A stretch of 64,000 nt of DNA from Tessaracoccus sp. MC1679 (lineage in GTDB: Bacteria; Actinomycetota; Actinomycetes; Propionibacteriales; Propionibacteriaceae): assembly GCF_014164775.1 (NCBI RefSeq), contig NZ_JACJGB010000005.1, positions 248,001 through 312,000 of the forward strand. Direction: 5' to 3'. The notes under the pieces are model-generated. The model saw only the letters and a list, made by a program, of their open reading frames with translations. It was not told the origin of the DNA and ran no database searches. Position numbers and translations under genes: made by a program. This document shows, piece by piece, positions 22,643 through 32,600 of this stretch. Every line of letters begins with the position of its first letter. The first letter of the stretch is position 1.

Positions 22643-22691
22643 GGCGGCTTGTTGCCGCCGTTGACAACCCCACGATGCGGCTTGTCGCCGC
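22643..22691 (+). promoter_or_regulatory. Two tandem near-identical hairpins in the metK leader
   Basis: The 15-mers at 22644-22658 and 22677-22691 differ at one base and share GCGGC-TTGTY-GCCGC: a 5-bp GC stem (6-bp in copy 1) with a 5-nt loop, spaced 33 bp apart. They fill most of the 85-nt rpoZ-metK gap and end just before the metK ribosome site (AGGAG at 22695-22699). No T-tract follows. I do not recognise a known SAM riboswitch fold. They may be processing/stability hairpins, a protein-binding leader, or a local duplication left where coaBC was lost. Confidence 0.7.
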
Positions 22692-22706
22692 GCTAGGAGT
22701 GCTCGC

Positions 22707-23894
22707 ATGAGCCGTCTGTTCACCTCCGAATCGGTGACCGAGGGTCATCCCGACAAGATCGCGGACTCTATCTCCGACGCCGTCCTCGACGCGTTGCTCG
22801 AGCAGGATCCCGTCGCCCGCGTCGCTGTGGAGACCCTCGTCACCACCGGACTCGTCGTCCTGGCCGGCGAGGTCTCCACCACCGGCTACGTGGACGTGGC
22901 CGGACTGGCCCGGCAGCGGATCCTCGACATCGGCTACGACTCCTCGCGCAAGGGGTTCGACGGCGCCTCCTGCGGGGTGAGCGTGGCCATCGGGGCGCAG
23001 TCACCGGACATCGCCCAGGGCGTCGACGACGCCTTCGAGCACCGCACCGGAGCCGAGCAGGACCTGATCAGCCTCCAGGGAGCCGGCGACCAGGGGCTGA
23101 TGTTCGGGTTCGCCTGCACAGAGACCCCCACCCTCATGCCGCTGCCCATCGATCTGGCCCATCGCCTCGCCGAGCGGCTCACCGAGGTCCGCAAGACGGG
23201 CGTGCTGGACTACCTGCGCCCGGACGGCAAGACGCAGGTCACCGTCGAGTACGGCGACGACGGCCGCCCGGTGGGCATCGACACAGTGGTGGTCTCCTCC
23301 CAGCACAGCGCGGACGTCAGCCTCGAGCGCATCCAGCCGGACATCACCCGCGAGGTCATCGAGCCGGTGCTGCAGCGCTACGGCTTCCACGCCCCGCGGC
23401 GGGTTCTGGTCAACCCCACCGGCAAGTTCGTCATCGGTGGCCCCATGGGCGACGCTGGCCTGACAGGGCGCAAGATCATCGTCGACACCTATGGCGGCAT
23501 GGCCCGTCACGGCGGCGGCGCCTTCTCCGGGAAGGACCCCTCCAAGGTGGACCGCTCGGCATCCTACGCCATGCGCTGGGTGGCGAAGAACGTGGTGGCC
23601 GCCGGACTCGCGGAGCGTTGTGAGGTGCAGGTGGCCTACGCCATCGGGACCGCGCACCCCGTCGGGTTCTACCTGGACACCTTCGGAACCTCAGTGGTGC
23701 CGGAGGACCGGATCCGCGACGCGGTGCTGACCACCTTCGACCTGCGCCCCGGCGCGATCGTGCGGGACCTGGACCTGTTGCGCCCCATCTACAGCAACGT
23801 CACCGTCTACGGCCACTTCGGGCGCGAACTCCCCACCGCCACCTGGGAGCGAACGGACCGCGCCGCAGCTCTGGCCGCAGCCGTCAAGGGCTGA
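22707..23894 (+). CDS. metK: S-adenosylmethionine synthetase
   Basis: 395 residues; makes SAM from methionine and ATP. Signatures: [19 protein letters not shown] at the N-terminus, [12 protein letters not shown] (ATP site) and [17 protein letters not shown] (phosphate loop). Its methionine could be supplied by MetH, encoded at 29684. ATG 22707 has AGGAG 7 nt upstream. priA starts one base after the stop. Confidence 0.98.
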   Translation: MSRLFTSESVTEGHPDKIADSISDAVLDALLEQDPVARVAVETLVTTGLVVLAGEVSTTGYVDVAGLARQRILDIGYDSSRKGFDGASCGVSVAIGAQSPDIAQGVDDAFEHRTGAEQDLISLQGAGDQGLMFGFACTETPTLMPLPIDLAHRLAERLTEVRKTGVLDYLRPDGKTQVTVEYGDDGRPVGIDTVVVSSQHSADVSLERIQPDITREVIEPVLQRYGFHAPRRVLVNPTGKFVIGGPMGDAGLTGRKIIVDTYGGMARHGGGAFSGKDPSKVDRSASYAMRWVAKNVVAAGLAERCEVQVAYAIGTAHPVGFYLDTFGTSVVPEDRIRDAVLTTFDLRPGAIVRDLDLLRPIYSNVTVYGHFGRELPTATWERTDRAAALAAAVKG

Positions 23895-23895
23895 C

Positions 23896-25830
23896 ATGAC
23901 CCCGCGGGTGGCGCGGGTCGCCGTCGACGTGCCTCTGGCCCACCTGGACCGGCTCTTCGACTACGAGGTGCCCGAGGCGCTCGCGGAGACGGCCGTGCCC
24001 GGGTCGCGGGTGAAGGTGCCCTTCGCGGGCACCACCCGGGACGGATGGCTCATCGAGTTGGCCGACAAGTCCGAGGTGTCCGCGCTGGCGAAGCTGGGCA
24101 AAGTGGTGTCCTCCGAGCCCATCGTGACGCCCGAGGTCTACGAGCTGATCCGCGCCGTGGCGGACCACTACGCAGGCACCTGGCCCGATGTGGCACGGCT
24201 GGCCATCCCCCCGCGCCACGCCGCCACCGAGAAGGCACCCCAGCGCGCCTGGTCCGAGCCCAAGCCCTTGGAGCAGGCCACGGTGCTGCCCGGATATCCC
24301 GACGGGCAGGCCCTGCTGGAGGCGCTGGCGGAGGGCCGCTCACCGAGGGTGCTGTGGCAGGTGGCGGCAGTCTTCGGAGGTGTGGGGGACCTGGTCGGTG
24401 GGGTGACGGAGGCCGTCGACGCCACCCTGCGTTCCGGTCGTTCATCCCTGGTGGTGGTCCCCACCATGCGCGACCTCGCAGTGGCGGCCGCCCGCCTGCG
24501 TTCGGTGTTCGGGCATGGCTCCGTCGGCACCCTCGCCGCGGAAAGTGGACGATCCGCCCGGTACCGCGCCTTCCTGGCGGCCTCCAGGGGGGAGGCGCGC
24601 ATCATGGTGGGCACCCGCAGCGCTGTCTACGCGCCCATGCGTGACCTCGGCCTGCTGGTGGTGGTCGACGACGGCAACGACGCCCACGCCGAGCCGCGCG
24701 CGCCCCATCCGCACACCCGGGCCGTCGCCGTCGTCCGCTCCGCCCGTCAGGGACCCGCCCTGATGATCGCCGGTCACGGCCGCTCCACCGACGCGCAGGC
24801 GCTTGTGGAACGGGGCTGGCTGCGGGAGCTCTCGTTGCCCCCGGCGCAGGCGCGGCGCGTCTCCACGCCTGTGCGGGCGGTGGCCGAGGAGGACCGGGAG
24901 CGCGACCCGTCTGCGGCCCGGCTGAGGATTCCCTCCGTGGCGTTCCGCTTCCTCCGCGACCATCTCGCGCAGGGGCCCGTGCTCGTGCAGGTGCCGATGA
25001 GCGGCTACGCCGGGGCGCTGAGCTGTGCCCGCTGCTTCAACCGCGCCGTCTGCGACAAGTGCGGGGGGCCGATGCGGGAGCGGCGGCGAGGCGTGCCGGA
25101 GTGTGCGCTGTGCGGGCACATGCCTGTGCGCTGGTCCTGCCCCCACTGCCACACGTCGGCTCTCCGCACGCCGCTGCCCGGGGCCGCGAGGACTGCCGAG
25201 GAACTGGCCCGGGCTTTCCCCGGCGTGTTGGCGCTCAACAGCTCGGCCGATCGGATCCGCGATGAGGCGCCGGACGAACCCGCCATCGTGGTGTCGACGC
25301 CAGGAGCCGAGCCGATCGCTCCCACCGGTTACGCGGGTGTGCTGATCCTGGACGCGGAGGTGGCACTCAACCGGGCGGAGCTGCGCGCCCCGGAGGAGTC
25401 GGTGCGGCGATGGGCCAACGCGGCCGCCCTTGCCCGGGGCCCTCGCGAGGGCGGGTCGATTCTCATCGTCGGCCCCTCGCCGCACCCCGCGGTGCAGGCG
25501 CTGCTGCGGGCGGATCTGGCGGGGTTCGCATCGCGTGAGCTCGAGGACCGCGCAGAGGCGGGCCTCAGCCCCGCGGTGAAGCTGGCCCGGATCGTCGGGG
25601 AGCCTGAGGGCGTGCGCGAGTTCCTGGACAACGACGACTGGGCAGGAGTCGATATCCTCGGTCCCACAGAGGTGGGGCCCGAGAGGTGGGCGGCGCTGCT
25701 GCGGGTCCCCGTCGAGCGGGCCAGGGACCTCACCGTCCGGGTGAAGAGCGCGGCGGCAATCCGCTCGGCGCGCAAGGAGCGTGGGCTGCTCGGCATACAT
25801 GTCGACCCTGAGACGTTGGAGGACAGATGA
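23896..25830 (+). CDS. priA: Primosomal protein N' PriA, helicase motifs degenerate
   Basis: 644 residues. It starts with the PriA 3'-DNA-binding domain (VAVDVPLAHLDRLFDYEVP) and has the four-pair zinc-binding cysteine region (CARC, CDKC, CALC, CPHC, residues about 377-420). The superfamily 2 helicase motifs are gone: the position of Walker A reads FGGVGDLVGG without GxGKT, and the DEEH box region reads VVVDDGNDAHAEP. Probably no ATPase or helicase activity; replication-restart scaffolding is the likely remaining role. This degeneration is known in Actinobacteria. It is shorter than the E. coli protein (732). Stop overlaps fmt (ATGA). Confidence 0.93.
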   Translation: MTPRVARVAVDVPLAHLDRLFDYEVPEALAETAVPGSRVKVPFAGTTRDGWLIELADKSEVSALAKLGKVVSSEPIVTPEVYELIRAVADHYAGTWPDVARLAIPPRHAATEKAPQRAWSEPKPLEQATVLPGYPDGQALLEALAEGRSPRVLWQVAAVFGGVGDLVGGVTEAVDATLRSGRSSLVVVPTMRDLAVAAARLRSVFGHGSVGTLAAESGRSARYRAFLAASRGEARIMVGTRSAVYAPMRDLGLLVVVDDGNDAHAEPRAPHPHTRAVAVVRSARQGPALMIAGHGRSTDAQALVERGWLRELSLPPAQARRVSTPVRAVAEEDRERDPSAARLRIPSVAFRFLRDHLAQGPVLVQVPMSGYAGALSCARCFNRAVCDKCGGPMRERRRGVPECALCGHMPVRWSCPHCHTSALRTPLPGAARTAEELARAFPGVLALNSSADRIRDEAPDEPAIVVSTPGAEPIAPTGYAGVLILDAEVALNRAELRAPEESVRRWANAAALARGPREGGSILIVGPSPHPAVQALLRADLAGFASRELEDRAEAGLSPAVKLARIVGEPEGVREFLDNDDWAGVDILGPTEVGPERWAALLRVPVERARDLTVRVKSAAAIRSARKERGLLGIHVDPETLEDR

Positions 25831-26741
25831 GGCTCGTGTTCGCGGGGACCCCCGAGGTGGCGGTCGCGTCGTTGGACGCACTGGTGGCGTCGGATCACGA
25901 CGTGGTGGCGGTGGTGACGCGCCCGGACGCGCCGTCGGGTCGCGGGCGGCGGATGACCGCCTCACCGGTGGCGGCACGGGCGGTGGAGCTGGGCATCGAG
26001 GTGCTGAAGCCCGGCCATCCGCGAGACGAGGACTTCCAGGCCCGTCTCCGGGAGATCGCGCCCGACGCTTGCGCGGTGGTTGCCTACGGTGCCCTGCTGC
26101 CGCAGTCCGCGCTCGAGATCCCCCTCCACGGCTGGGTCAACCTGCACTTCTCGCTGCTGCCGCGCTGGCGCGGCGCCGCCCCCGTGCAGCGGGCAATCAT
26201 GGCCGGCGACGACGAGATCGGGACCAGCTGCTTCCGGATCGTCAAGGAGCTCGATGCCGGGGACGTGTACCTGATGGAGTCGCTGCCGATGCCTGAGGGC
26301 ACCGCCGGGGAGATCCTGGCGTTGCTCGCCGAGACCGGCGCCCGCCAGCTGGTCACCGCCATGGACCTCGTCCAGGCGGGTCTCGCCCCCACGCCGCAGC
26401 TCACCGACGGCGTCACGATCGCGCCCAAGATCGGCGTCGAGGAGGCGCGGATCGACTGGAGCCGCCCGGCCAGGGAGATCCACCGCCTGATCATGGGTTG
26501 CTCGCCGGACCCCGGAGCGTGGTGCGAGCTGGACGGACAGCGGTTCAAGGTCTATCGGTCGGTGCCCGCGCCGGATGCCCCCGCGCTGGGCCCGGGGGAA
26601 CTGTCCACCACGAAACGGCAGGTCCTCGTCGGCACTGGCTCGGTGTCGCTCGAGCTCCTGGAGGTCCAGGCCCCCGGGAAGCGCCGGCTGCCGGCGGCGG
26701 ACTGGGCGCGCGGCGGCGTCGAGTCCACGGTGCTCGCGTGA
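25827..26741 (+). CDS. fmt: Methionyl-tRNA formyltransferase
   Basis: 304 residues; formylates Met-tRNA(fMet) using 10-formyl-THF so that translation can start. MRLVFAGTPEVAVASLDAL opens the fold. NLHFSLLPRWRGAAPVQ contains the catalytic Asn/His and the SLLPxxRG signature; the catalytic Asp is in KELDAGDVY. The C-terminal tRNA-binding OB-like domain begins near residue 210. Overlaps priA and rsmB by 4 nt each. Confidence 0.97.
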   Translation: MRLVFAGTPEVAVASLDALVASDHDVVAVVTRPDAPSGRGRRMTASPVAARAVELGIEVLKPGHPRDEDFQARLREIAPDACAVVAYGALLPQSALEIPLHGWVNLHFSLLPRWRGAAPVQRAIMAGDDEIGTSCFRIVKELDAGDVYLMESLPMPEGTAGEILALLAETGARQLVTAMDLVQAGLAPTPQLTDGVTIAPKIGVEEARIDWSRPAREIHRLIMGCSPDPGAWCELDGQRFKVYRSVPAPDAPALGPGELSTTKRQVLVGTGSVSLELLEVQAPGKRRLPAADWARGGVESTVLA

Positions 26742-28042
26742 GCGCCCGTCGCGTCGCGTTCGATGTGCTGCGCCAGGTCACCGGCGAGGACGCCTACGCC
26801 AACCTCGCCCTGGCCAAGCGGCTCGCTGTGGCCGGCCTCGACTCACGCGATGCCGCCCTTGTCACGGAACTCGTGGCCGGCACCTGCCGGCTGATGGGCA
26901 CCTACGACGCCATCATCGAGGCCGCCGCAGGGCGGCCGCTGTCCTCGCTTCAACCGGCCGTGGTGGACCTGCTCAGGCTGGGCGCCCACCAGGTGCTGTC
27001 GATGGGCATCAAGCGCTACGCCGCCGTCGGGGCCACCGTTGACCTGGCCCGCTCCACCGTGGGGCAGCGCGTGACGGGAGTGGTCAACGCGGTGCTGCGC
27101 AAAATCTCCGCAAGGAGCCTGGACGAATGGACCGCGCAGCTGTCCGCCGATGCCGACGAGATCGGGGCACTGGCCATCACGGGCCACCATCCGCGGTGGA
27201 TCGTCGAGGCCTATGCCGACCTCCTGCCCCCCGAGGATTTGCCGGAGGCCCTCGCGGCCAACAACGTGAACCCCAGGCCCACGCTAGTGGTGCGGCCGGG
27301 GCTCGCCAGCCCCGCGGAGCTGGACGGCGCCACGCCCACCAGATATTCGCCGTTCGGTGCCGTGGCCCAGGGAGCGCCGGCGGACCAGGCCGCGGTCCGC
27401 GAGGGTCGCGCCGGGGTGCAGGACGAGGGCTCCCAGCTGGTGGCGTGGGCCCTGGCCCTCACCGACGCCCCCGACGGGCCGTGGCTGGACACCTGCGCCG
27501 GCCCGGGCGGCAAGGCCGCACTGCTGGCTGGGCTGGCCGTGGAGGCGGGGGAGTGGCTGCTGGCGAGCGAGGCGCAGGAGCACCGGGCCCGCCTGGTGCG
27601 CCAGGCGCTGTCTGCCTATCCGACCGGGCACGTCACCATCGCCGCGGACGGCACCGCCCCCGCGTGGGGCAGATCGTTTGCCCGCGTGATGGTGGACGTG
27701 CCGTGCAGCGGACTGGGAGCGCTGCGGCGCCGCCCGGAATCGCGCTGGCGCCGTCGCCCCGAGGACGTCACTGCCCTGGGCGAGCTTCAGCGCTCGCTGC
27801 TGCGGCACGCGCTGGACTCCGTCGTGCCCGGTGGGGTGGTGGCCTACGTCACATGTTCCCCCCACCGCGCGGAGACCGTCGAGGTGGTCGACGACGTGCT
27901 GCGGGAACGCCCCCACGTGCGCCGCCTCAGGGCGGCTGACTCACTGCCGGGCGTGCCGGATTGCGAGCTGGGCGAGGACGTGCAGCTGTGGCCGCACCGG
28001 CACGGCACCGACGCGATGTACCTCGCGCTCCTGCGCGGCTGA
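26738..28042 (+). CDS. rsmB: 16S rRNA (cytosine-5) methyltransferase RsmB-like (Sun family)
   Basis: 434 residues from GTG 26738. The N-terminal NusB-like RNA-binding domain (about 1-130) precedes a SAM-dependent m5C methyltransferase domain. LDTCAGPGGKAALLAGLA is the SAM-binding loop. The two catalytic cysteines are in VDVPCSGLGALRRRPE (PCSG) and YVTCSPHRAET (TCS). E. coli RsmB modifies C967 of 16S rRNA; the site here is assumed by homology. An earlier in-frame start lies inside fmt and is rejected, because GTG 26738 gives a 4-nt overlap and a normal N-terminus (SARRVAFDVLRQV). Confidence 0.93.
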   Translation: MSARRVAFDVLRQVTGEDAYANLALAKRLAVAGLDSRDAALVTELVAGTCRLMGTYDAIIEAAAGRPLSSLQPAVVDLLRLGAHQVLSMGIKRYAAVGATVDLARSTVGQRVTGVVNAVLRKISARSLDEWTAQLSADADEIGALAITGHHPRWIVEAYADLLPPEDLPEALAANNVNPRPTLVVRPGLASPAELDGATPTRYSPFGAVAQGAPADQAAVREGRAGVQDEGSQLVAWALALTDAPDGPWLDTCAGPGGKAALLAGLAVEAGEWLLASEAQEHRARLVRQALSAYPTGHVTIAADGTAPAWGRSFARVMVDVPCSGLGALRRRPESRWRRRPEDVTALGELQRSLLRHALDSVVPGGVVAYVTCSPHRAETVEVVDDVLRERPHVRRLRAADSLPGVPDCELGEDVQLWPHRHGTDAMYLALLRG

Positions 28043-28050
28043 CCGGAAGA

Positions 28051-28056
28051 TAGGCT
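28051..28056 (+). promoter_or_regulatory. -10 element (TAGGCT) for rpe, leaderless spacing
   Basis: TAGGCT precedes the rpe ATG by 7 nt, with no ribosome-site run between. It begins 9 nt after the rsmB stop. Confidence 0.55.
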
Positions 28057-28063
28057 GTCGGGC

Positions 28064-28717
28064 ATGCGTATCACGCCCAGCATCCTCAACGCGGACTTCG
28101 CGAACCTGGCCGTCGAAATCGGCCGGATCCCCGGCGCGGACATGATCCACGTCGACGTCATGGACAACCACTTCGTGCCCAACCTCACCATCGGCCTGCC
28201 GGTGGTGGAGGCGCTGCGCAAGGTCACTGGACAGATGCTGGACATCCACCTCATGATCCAGGATCCGGACCGGTGGGCGCCGGCTTACGCCGAGGCGGGC
28301 GCGGAGTCCGTGACGTTCCACATCGAGGCCGCAGGGGCGCCCATCCGCTTGGCCCGGGAGCTGCGCCGGCTCGGAGCCCGCGCCTCGATGGCGCTCAAGC
28401 CCGCGACCGCCATCGAGGGCTACGCCGACATCCTCGGCGAGGTGGACATGGTCCTGCTCATGACGGTGGAGCCTGGCTTCGGGGGACAGAAGTTCCTGGA
28501 CGTGGTGCTGCCCAAGATTCGCCGGACCCGGGCGCTCATCGGGGATCGACCCATCTGGCTGCAGGTCGACGGGGGCGTCAGCCCCGAGACGATCGGGCGC
28601 TGCGCGGAGGCCGGGGCGGACACGTTCGTCGCCGGGTCCGCGGTCTACAGCGCGCCGGATCCCGACGTCATGGTGCGCGAGCTGCGCGAGGCCGCTGTGG
28701 CGGCCTGCGCCCACTAG
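28064..28717 (+). CDS. rpe: Ribulose-phosphate 3-epimerase
   Basis: 217 residues, TIM barrel; interconverts ribulose-5-P and xylulose-5-P in the pentose phosphate pathway. [13 protein letters not shown] carries the first Ser/Asn; [16 protein letters not shown] has the metal His and catalytic Asp; LDIHLMI has the second metal-binding His. [16 protein letters not shown] and [10 protein letters not shown] complete the active site. Ends convergent with the PAC2-family gene, 78 nt away. Confidence 0.97.
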   Translation: MRITPSILNADFANLAVEIGRIPGADMIHVDVMDNHFVPNLTIGLPVVEALRKVTGQMLDIHLMIQDPDRWAPAYAEAGAESVTFHIEAAGAPIRLARELRRLGARASMALKPATAIEGYADILGEVDMVLLMTVEPGFGGQKFLDVVLPKIRRTRALIGDRPIWLQVDGGVSPETIGRCAEAGADTFVAGSAVYSAPDPDVMVRELREAAVAACAH

Positions 28718-28795
28718 CGTCCATATCCAGATGGAGGGGTGTCAGATCGCCCGATCCGGTGCGCCGCAGCCAGGACATGATTGATCAGTGGTTCC

Positions 28796-29647
28796 CTAGC
28801 CTCCGTCGGACTCCTCGTCCTCGATCTGGCGTCGGAGGAACTTCTCCAGCTCGGCCGCGATCGTGTCGCCGGTGGCCTCCTTGACCTCCTCCTGGTCCCG
28901 GGCCTCCTCGAGCTGCTCGATGTACTCGGCGATGTCCGGGTCCTGCTGGCTCAGCTGATCCACGGCAGAGGACCAGCGCACCGCCTCCTCGGGGATGCTC
29001 TTGTGGTCCACGGAGATCTTGAGGACGCCCTCCAACTCGGTCAGCAGTGCGTCCTGGGCCTTGGGGTTGGGTGGTGTGGACACATAGTGCGGCACCGAGA
29101 CCCACAGGGACGCCGCGGGAATCCGCTCGTGGATCATCAGCTGGCTCGCCACTCCGATCATCCCGGTTGGTCCCGTGTAGTCGTTGTTCTGCATGTGGAA
29201 GGTGCGCTCCACCATCGGATCCGAGGTGTAGAGCCCCACCGGGAGCGGGCGCGAGTGGGGGGTGTCGCTCAGCATCGCGCCGAGGAACAGGACGATCTCC
29301 GGCTCGATCTGCTTGATCCGCCCGATCAGCTCGGCGGCGAACGTGCGCCACAGCAGGTTGGGCTCGGGACCCAGCATGACCACGATGTCGCGCTCGGGGT
29401 GATGGACTACCCGGATCCGCACGGCGGGCCACTCCACCCATGGTCCGTCCACCGCGCGTTGCAGGAGTGGACGGGTGTGTTGGAAGTCGTAGTACCGCTC
29501 GTCGTCGATGATGCCCGCGTCCGTGCCGGGGTAGGCGTCGATGAGGTGGCGCATCAGGTCACTGGCGGCATTGCCCGCGTCGTTCCAGCCCGAGAAGGCG
29601 ATGACGACGGCTGGCTCCCGAAGACCCTCCAGCGGCGTGAACTGCAT
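28796..29647 (-). CDS. PAC2-family protein (proteasome assembly chaperone-like)
   Basis: 283 residues. VVIAFSGWNDAGNAASDLM at the N-terminus and the central PTGMIGVASQ / LWVSVPHYVSTPPNPKA blocks match actinobacterial PAC2 proteins, named for similarity to eukaryotic proteasome assembly chaperone 2. The C-terminal about 45 residues are acidic and helical. Biochemical role unknown. It is divergent from metH with only 36 bp between starts, as is common in related genomes. TAGGGT lies 6 nt upstream of its ATG (leaderless). No proteasome genes are in the window. Confidence 0.9.
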   Translation of the reverse strand: MQFTPLEGLREPAVVIAFSGWNDAGNAASDLMRHLIDAYPGTDAGIIDDERYYDFQHTRPLLQRAVDGPWVEWPAVRIRVVHHPERDIVVMLGPEPNLLWRTFAAELIGRIKQIEPEIVLFLGAMLSDTPHSRPLPVGLYTSDPMVERTFHMQNNDYTGPTGMIGVASQLMIHERIPAASLWVSVPHYVSTPPNPKAQDALLTELEGVLKISVDHKSIPEEAVRWSSAVDQLSQQDPDIAEYIEQLEEARDQEEVKEATGDTIAAELEKFLRRQIEDEESDGG

Positions 29648-29653
29648 TGTTCC

Positions 29654-29659
29654 ACCCTA
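29654..29659 (-). promoter_or_regulatory. -10 element (TAGGGT) for the PAC2 gene, leaderless spacing
   Basis: On the minus strand TAGGGT-N6-ATG. It lies 12 bp from the opposing metH -10 element, so the two promoters must overlap and may compete for polymerase. Confidence 0.6.
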
Positions 29660-29671
29660 CAGTGGGGCAGG

Positions 29672-29677
29672 TAGCCT
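29672..29677 (+). promoter_or_regulatory. -10 element (TAGCCT) for metH, leaderless spacing
   Basis: TAGCCT is followed by 6 nt and GTG 29684. The earlier GTG (29678) directly abuts the hexamer and so would not be in the transcript. There is no room for a cobalamin riboswitch. Confidence 0.6.
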
Positions 29678-29683
29678 GTGCGG

Positions 29684-32600
29684 GTGTCGAAAACCCTCTC
29701 TGACCTGTTGAACCGTCGCGTCCTCGTCGCCGATGGGGCGATGGGGACCATGCTGCAGTCCTTCGGCGAGCTGTCCGTCGATGAGGACTTCCTCGGGCTT
29801 GAAGGCTGCAACGAGATCCTGTCCGTGACCCGCCCGGATGTGGTTGCCTCCGTGCACCGCGCCTACTTCGAGGCCGGTGCGGACGCGGTGGAGACCAACT
29901 CGTTCGGCACGAACCTCGCGGCGCTGGCCGAGTACGACATCGTGGACCGCCTCGAGGAGCTGGCTGAGGCTGCGGCCAGGATTGCGCGCGGTGTCGCGGA
30001 CGAGTTCGGCACCGACGAGTGGCCCCGCTTCGTGCTCGGCTCGATGGGCCCGGGCACCAAGCTGCCTACGCTGGGCCACATCGCGTTCGCCGACATCCGG
30101 GACGCCTACCAGCGGCAGGTGGAGGCGATGATCCGCGGCGGCATCGACGCGGTGCAGATCGAGACCTGCCAGGACCTGCTCCAGGCCAAGGCGGCCGTCA
30201 TCGCCGCCAAGCGCGCGCGCGAGCGGATGGGGGTGGAGCTGCCGATCCTGATCAACGTCACTGTCGAGACCACCGGCACCATGCTGCTCGGCTCGGAGAT
30301 CGGCGCTGCGCTGACCACTCTCGAGGCGTTGGGCGTGGACTGCATCGGCCTCAACTGTGCCACCGGCCCGGCGGAGATGAGCGAGCACCTCAGGCATCTG
30401 TCGCGGCGCGCCGGGATCGCCATCGGAGCCATGCCCAACGCCGGGCTCCCGGAGTTGACCGCCGACGGCGCCCGTTACCCCCTCGGCCCCGACGGGTTGG
30501 CCGACGCACTCGGGGCCTACGTCGAGGAGTTCGGCCTTGCCATGATCGGGGGCTGCTGCGGCACCACGCCCGAGCACATCCGGCTGCTGGCTGAGCGTTA
30601 CGCCGGCCGCGAGGTGGTGCCCAGGCACCCGGAGACCGAGCGGGCGGCGTCGTCGCTGTACATCGAGGTGCCGTTCGCGCAGGACGCGAGCTACCTCAGC
30701 ATCGGGGAGCGCACCAACGCCAACGGCTCCAAGGCGTTCCGCGACGCCATGCTGGCGGAGAACTGGGACGAGTGTGTGGACATCGCGAAGGCGCAGGCCC
30801 GTGACGGGGCCCACGTGCTGGACCTGTGCGTGGACTACGTGGGGCGCGACGGTGCCGCCGACATGGCGGTGCTCGCCGCCCGGCTCTCCACCTCGGTGAC
30901 CCTTCCGGTCGTCCTCGACTCCACCGAGCCGCCCGTCCTCCAGGCCGGGTTGGAGCGGCTGGCGGGCCGCAGCATCATCAACTCGGTCAACTACGAGGAC
31001 GGGGACGGGCCGGAATCGCGATTCGGGCGCATCATGCCGATGGTGCGCGAACACGGTGCCGCCGTGGTGGCGCTCACCATCGACGAGGAGGGCCAGGCGC
31101 GCACGGCCGAGTGGAAGGTGCGGGTGGCGTCCCGCCTCATCGACGACCTGGTGGGCAACTGGGGGATGGACGTCGGCGACATCCTCGTCGACTGCCTCAC
31201 GTTCCCCATCGCCACGGGCCAGGAGGAGACCAGGCGCGACGGCATTGAGACCATCGAGGCCATCTCCGAGCTCAAACGCCGCTATCCCGGGGTACGCACC
31301 ACCTTGGGCGTGTCCAACGTGTCCTTCGGCCTCAACCCAGCGGCGCGCATGGTGCTCAACTCGGTGTTCCTGCACGAGTGCGTCGTCGCCGGCCTGGACT
31401 CGGCCATCGTTCACAGCGCCAAGATCATCCCCATGGACCGCATCCCTGAGGAGCAGCGCCTGGTCGCGCTGGACCTCGTCTACGACCGCCGGGACGGTGA
31501 CTACGATCCTCTGACGAAGTTCCTGGACCTGTTCGAGGGCGTGACGGCGGCCTCGGTGCGGGCTTCGCGTGCCGCCGAGCTGGCCGCGCTCCCGCTGGCC
31601 GAGCGGCTGCAGCGCCGCATCATCGATGGTGAGGGCAAGGGCCTCGCCGCGGACCTGGATGAGGCCCTCCAGGGCAAGGCCGCGCTGGACATCATCAACG
31701 AGGACCTCCTGGCGGGCATGAAGGTGGTGGGGGAGCTGTTCGGGTCCGGCCAGATGCAGCTCCCGTTCGTGCTGCAGTCCGCCGAGGTGATGAAGCAGTC
31801 GGTGGCCTATCTCGAGCCCCACATGGAGAAGGCCGACGACGATGCCGGGAAGGGCACCCTGGTGCTGGCGACGGTCCGCGGCGACGTGCACGACATCGGC
31901 AAGAATCTCGTCGACATCATCGTCAGCAACAACGGCTACACGGTGATCAACATCGGCATCAAGCAGCCCATCCAGGCCATCGTCGAGGCCGCCCAGCAGC
32001 ACGGGGCGGACGCGATCGGCATGTCCGGGCTCCTGGTGAAGTCCACGCTGGTGATGAAGGACAACCTCGCCGAGCTCAACCGCCTCGGTCTGGCGGAGAA
32101 GTACCCGGTGCTCCTCGGCGGCGCGGCGCTGACCAGGACCTTCGTCGAGCACGACCTCGGCGACATGTTCGACGGCGAGGTGCGCTACGCCAAGGACGCC
32201 TTCGAGGGCCTGGCGCTGATGGACGCCGTGATGGCCGTCAAGCAGGGCATTCCGGGTGCGGCGCTGCCCGCGCCGCGGAAGCGCCGCTACGCCAAGACCT
32301 CCCTGGTGGAGGTCGTGGAGCCGGAGCTGGGGGTCCGCTCGGAGGTCGCCCGTGGCGTCGACGTGCCCACGCCCCCGTTCTGGGGCACCCGCGTGGTGAA
32401 GGGCATCGCCCTGGCCGAGGTGGCAGCCTGGCTGGACCACCGGGCCACGTTCCTGGGGCAATGGGGGCTCAAGCCGCTGCGCGACGGCGCCTCCTACGAG
32501 GAGCTCGTCGAGACCGAGGCCATGCCGCAGCTGCGGATGTGGCTGGACCGGATCAAGACCGACAACCTCGCCAACTTCGGAGTGGTCTACGGCTACTTCC

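Noticed and set aside
22622-22706. Known SAM riboswitch before metK
   Set aside because: The leader holds two simple 5-6 bp hairpins; I could not fit a SAM-I, SAM-II or SMK-type fold. SAM-VI could not be excluded without a covariance model.
29648-29683. Cobalamin riboswitch before metH
   Set aside because: Only 36 bp separate the divergent start codons, far too short, and the transcript is predicted to be leaderless.
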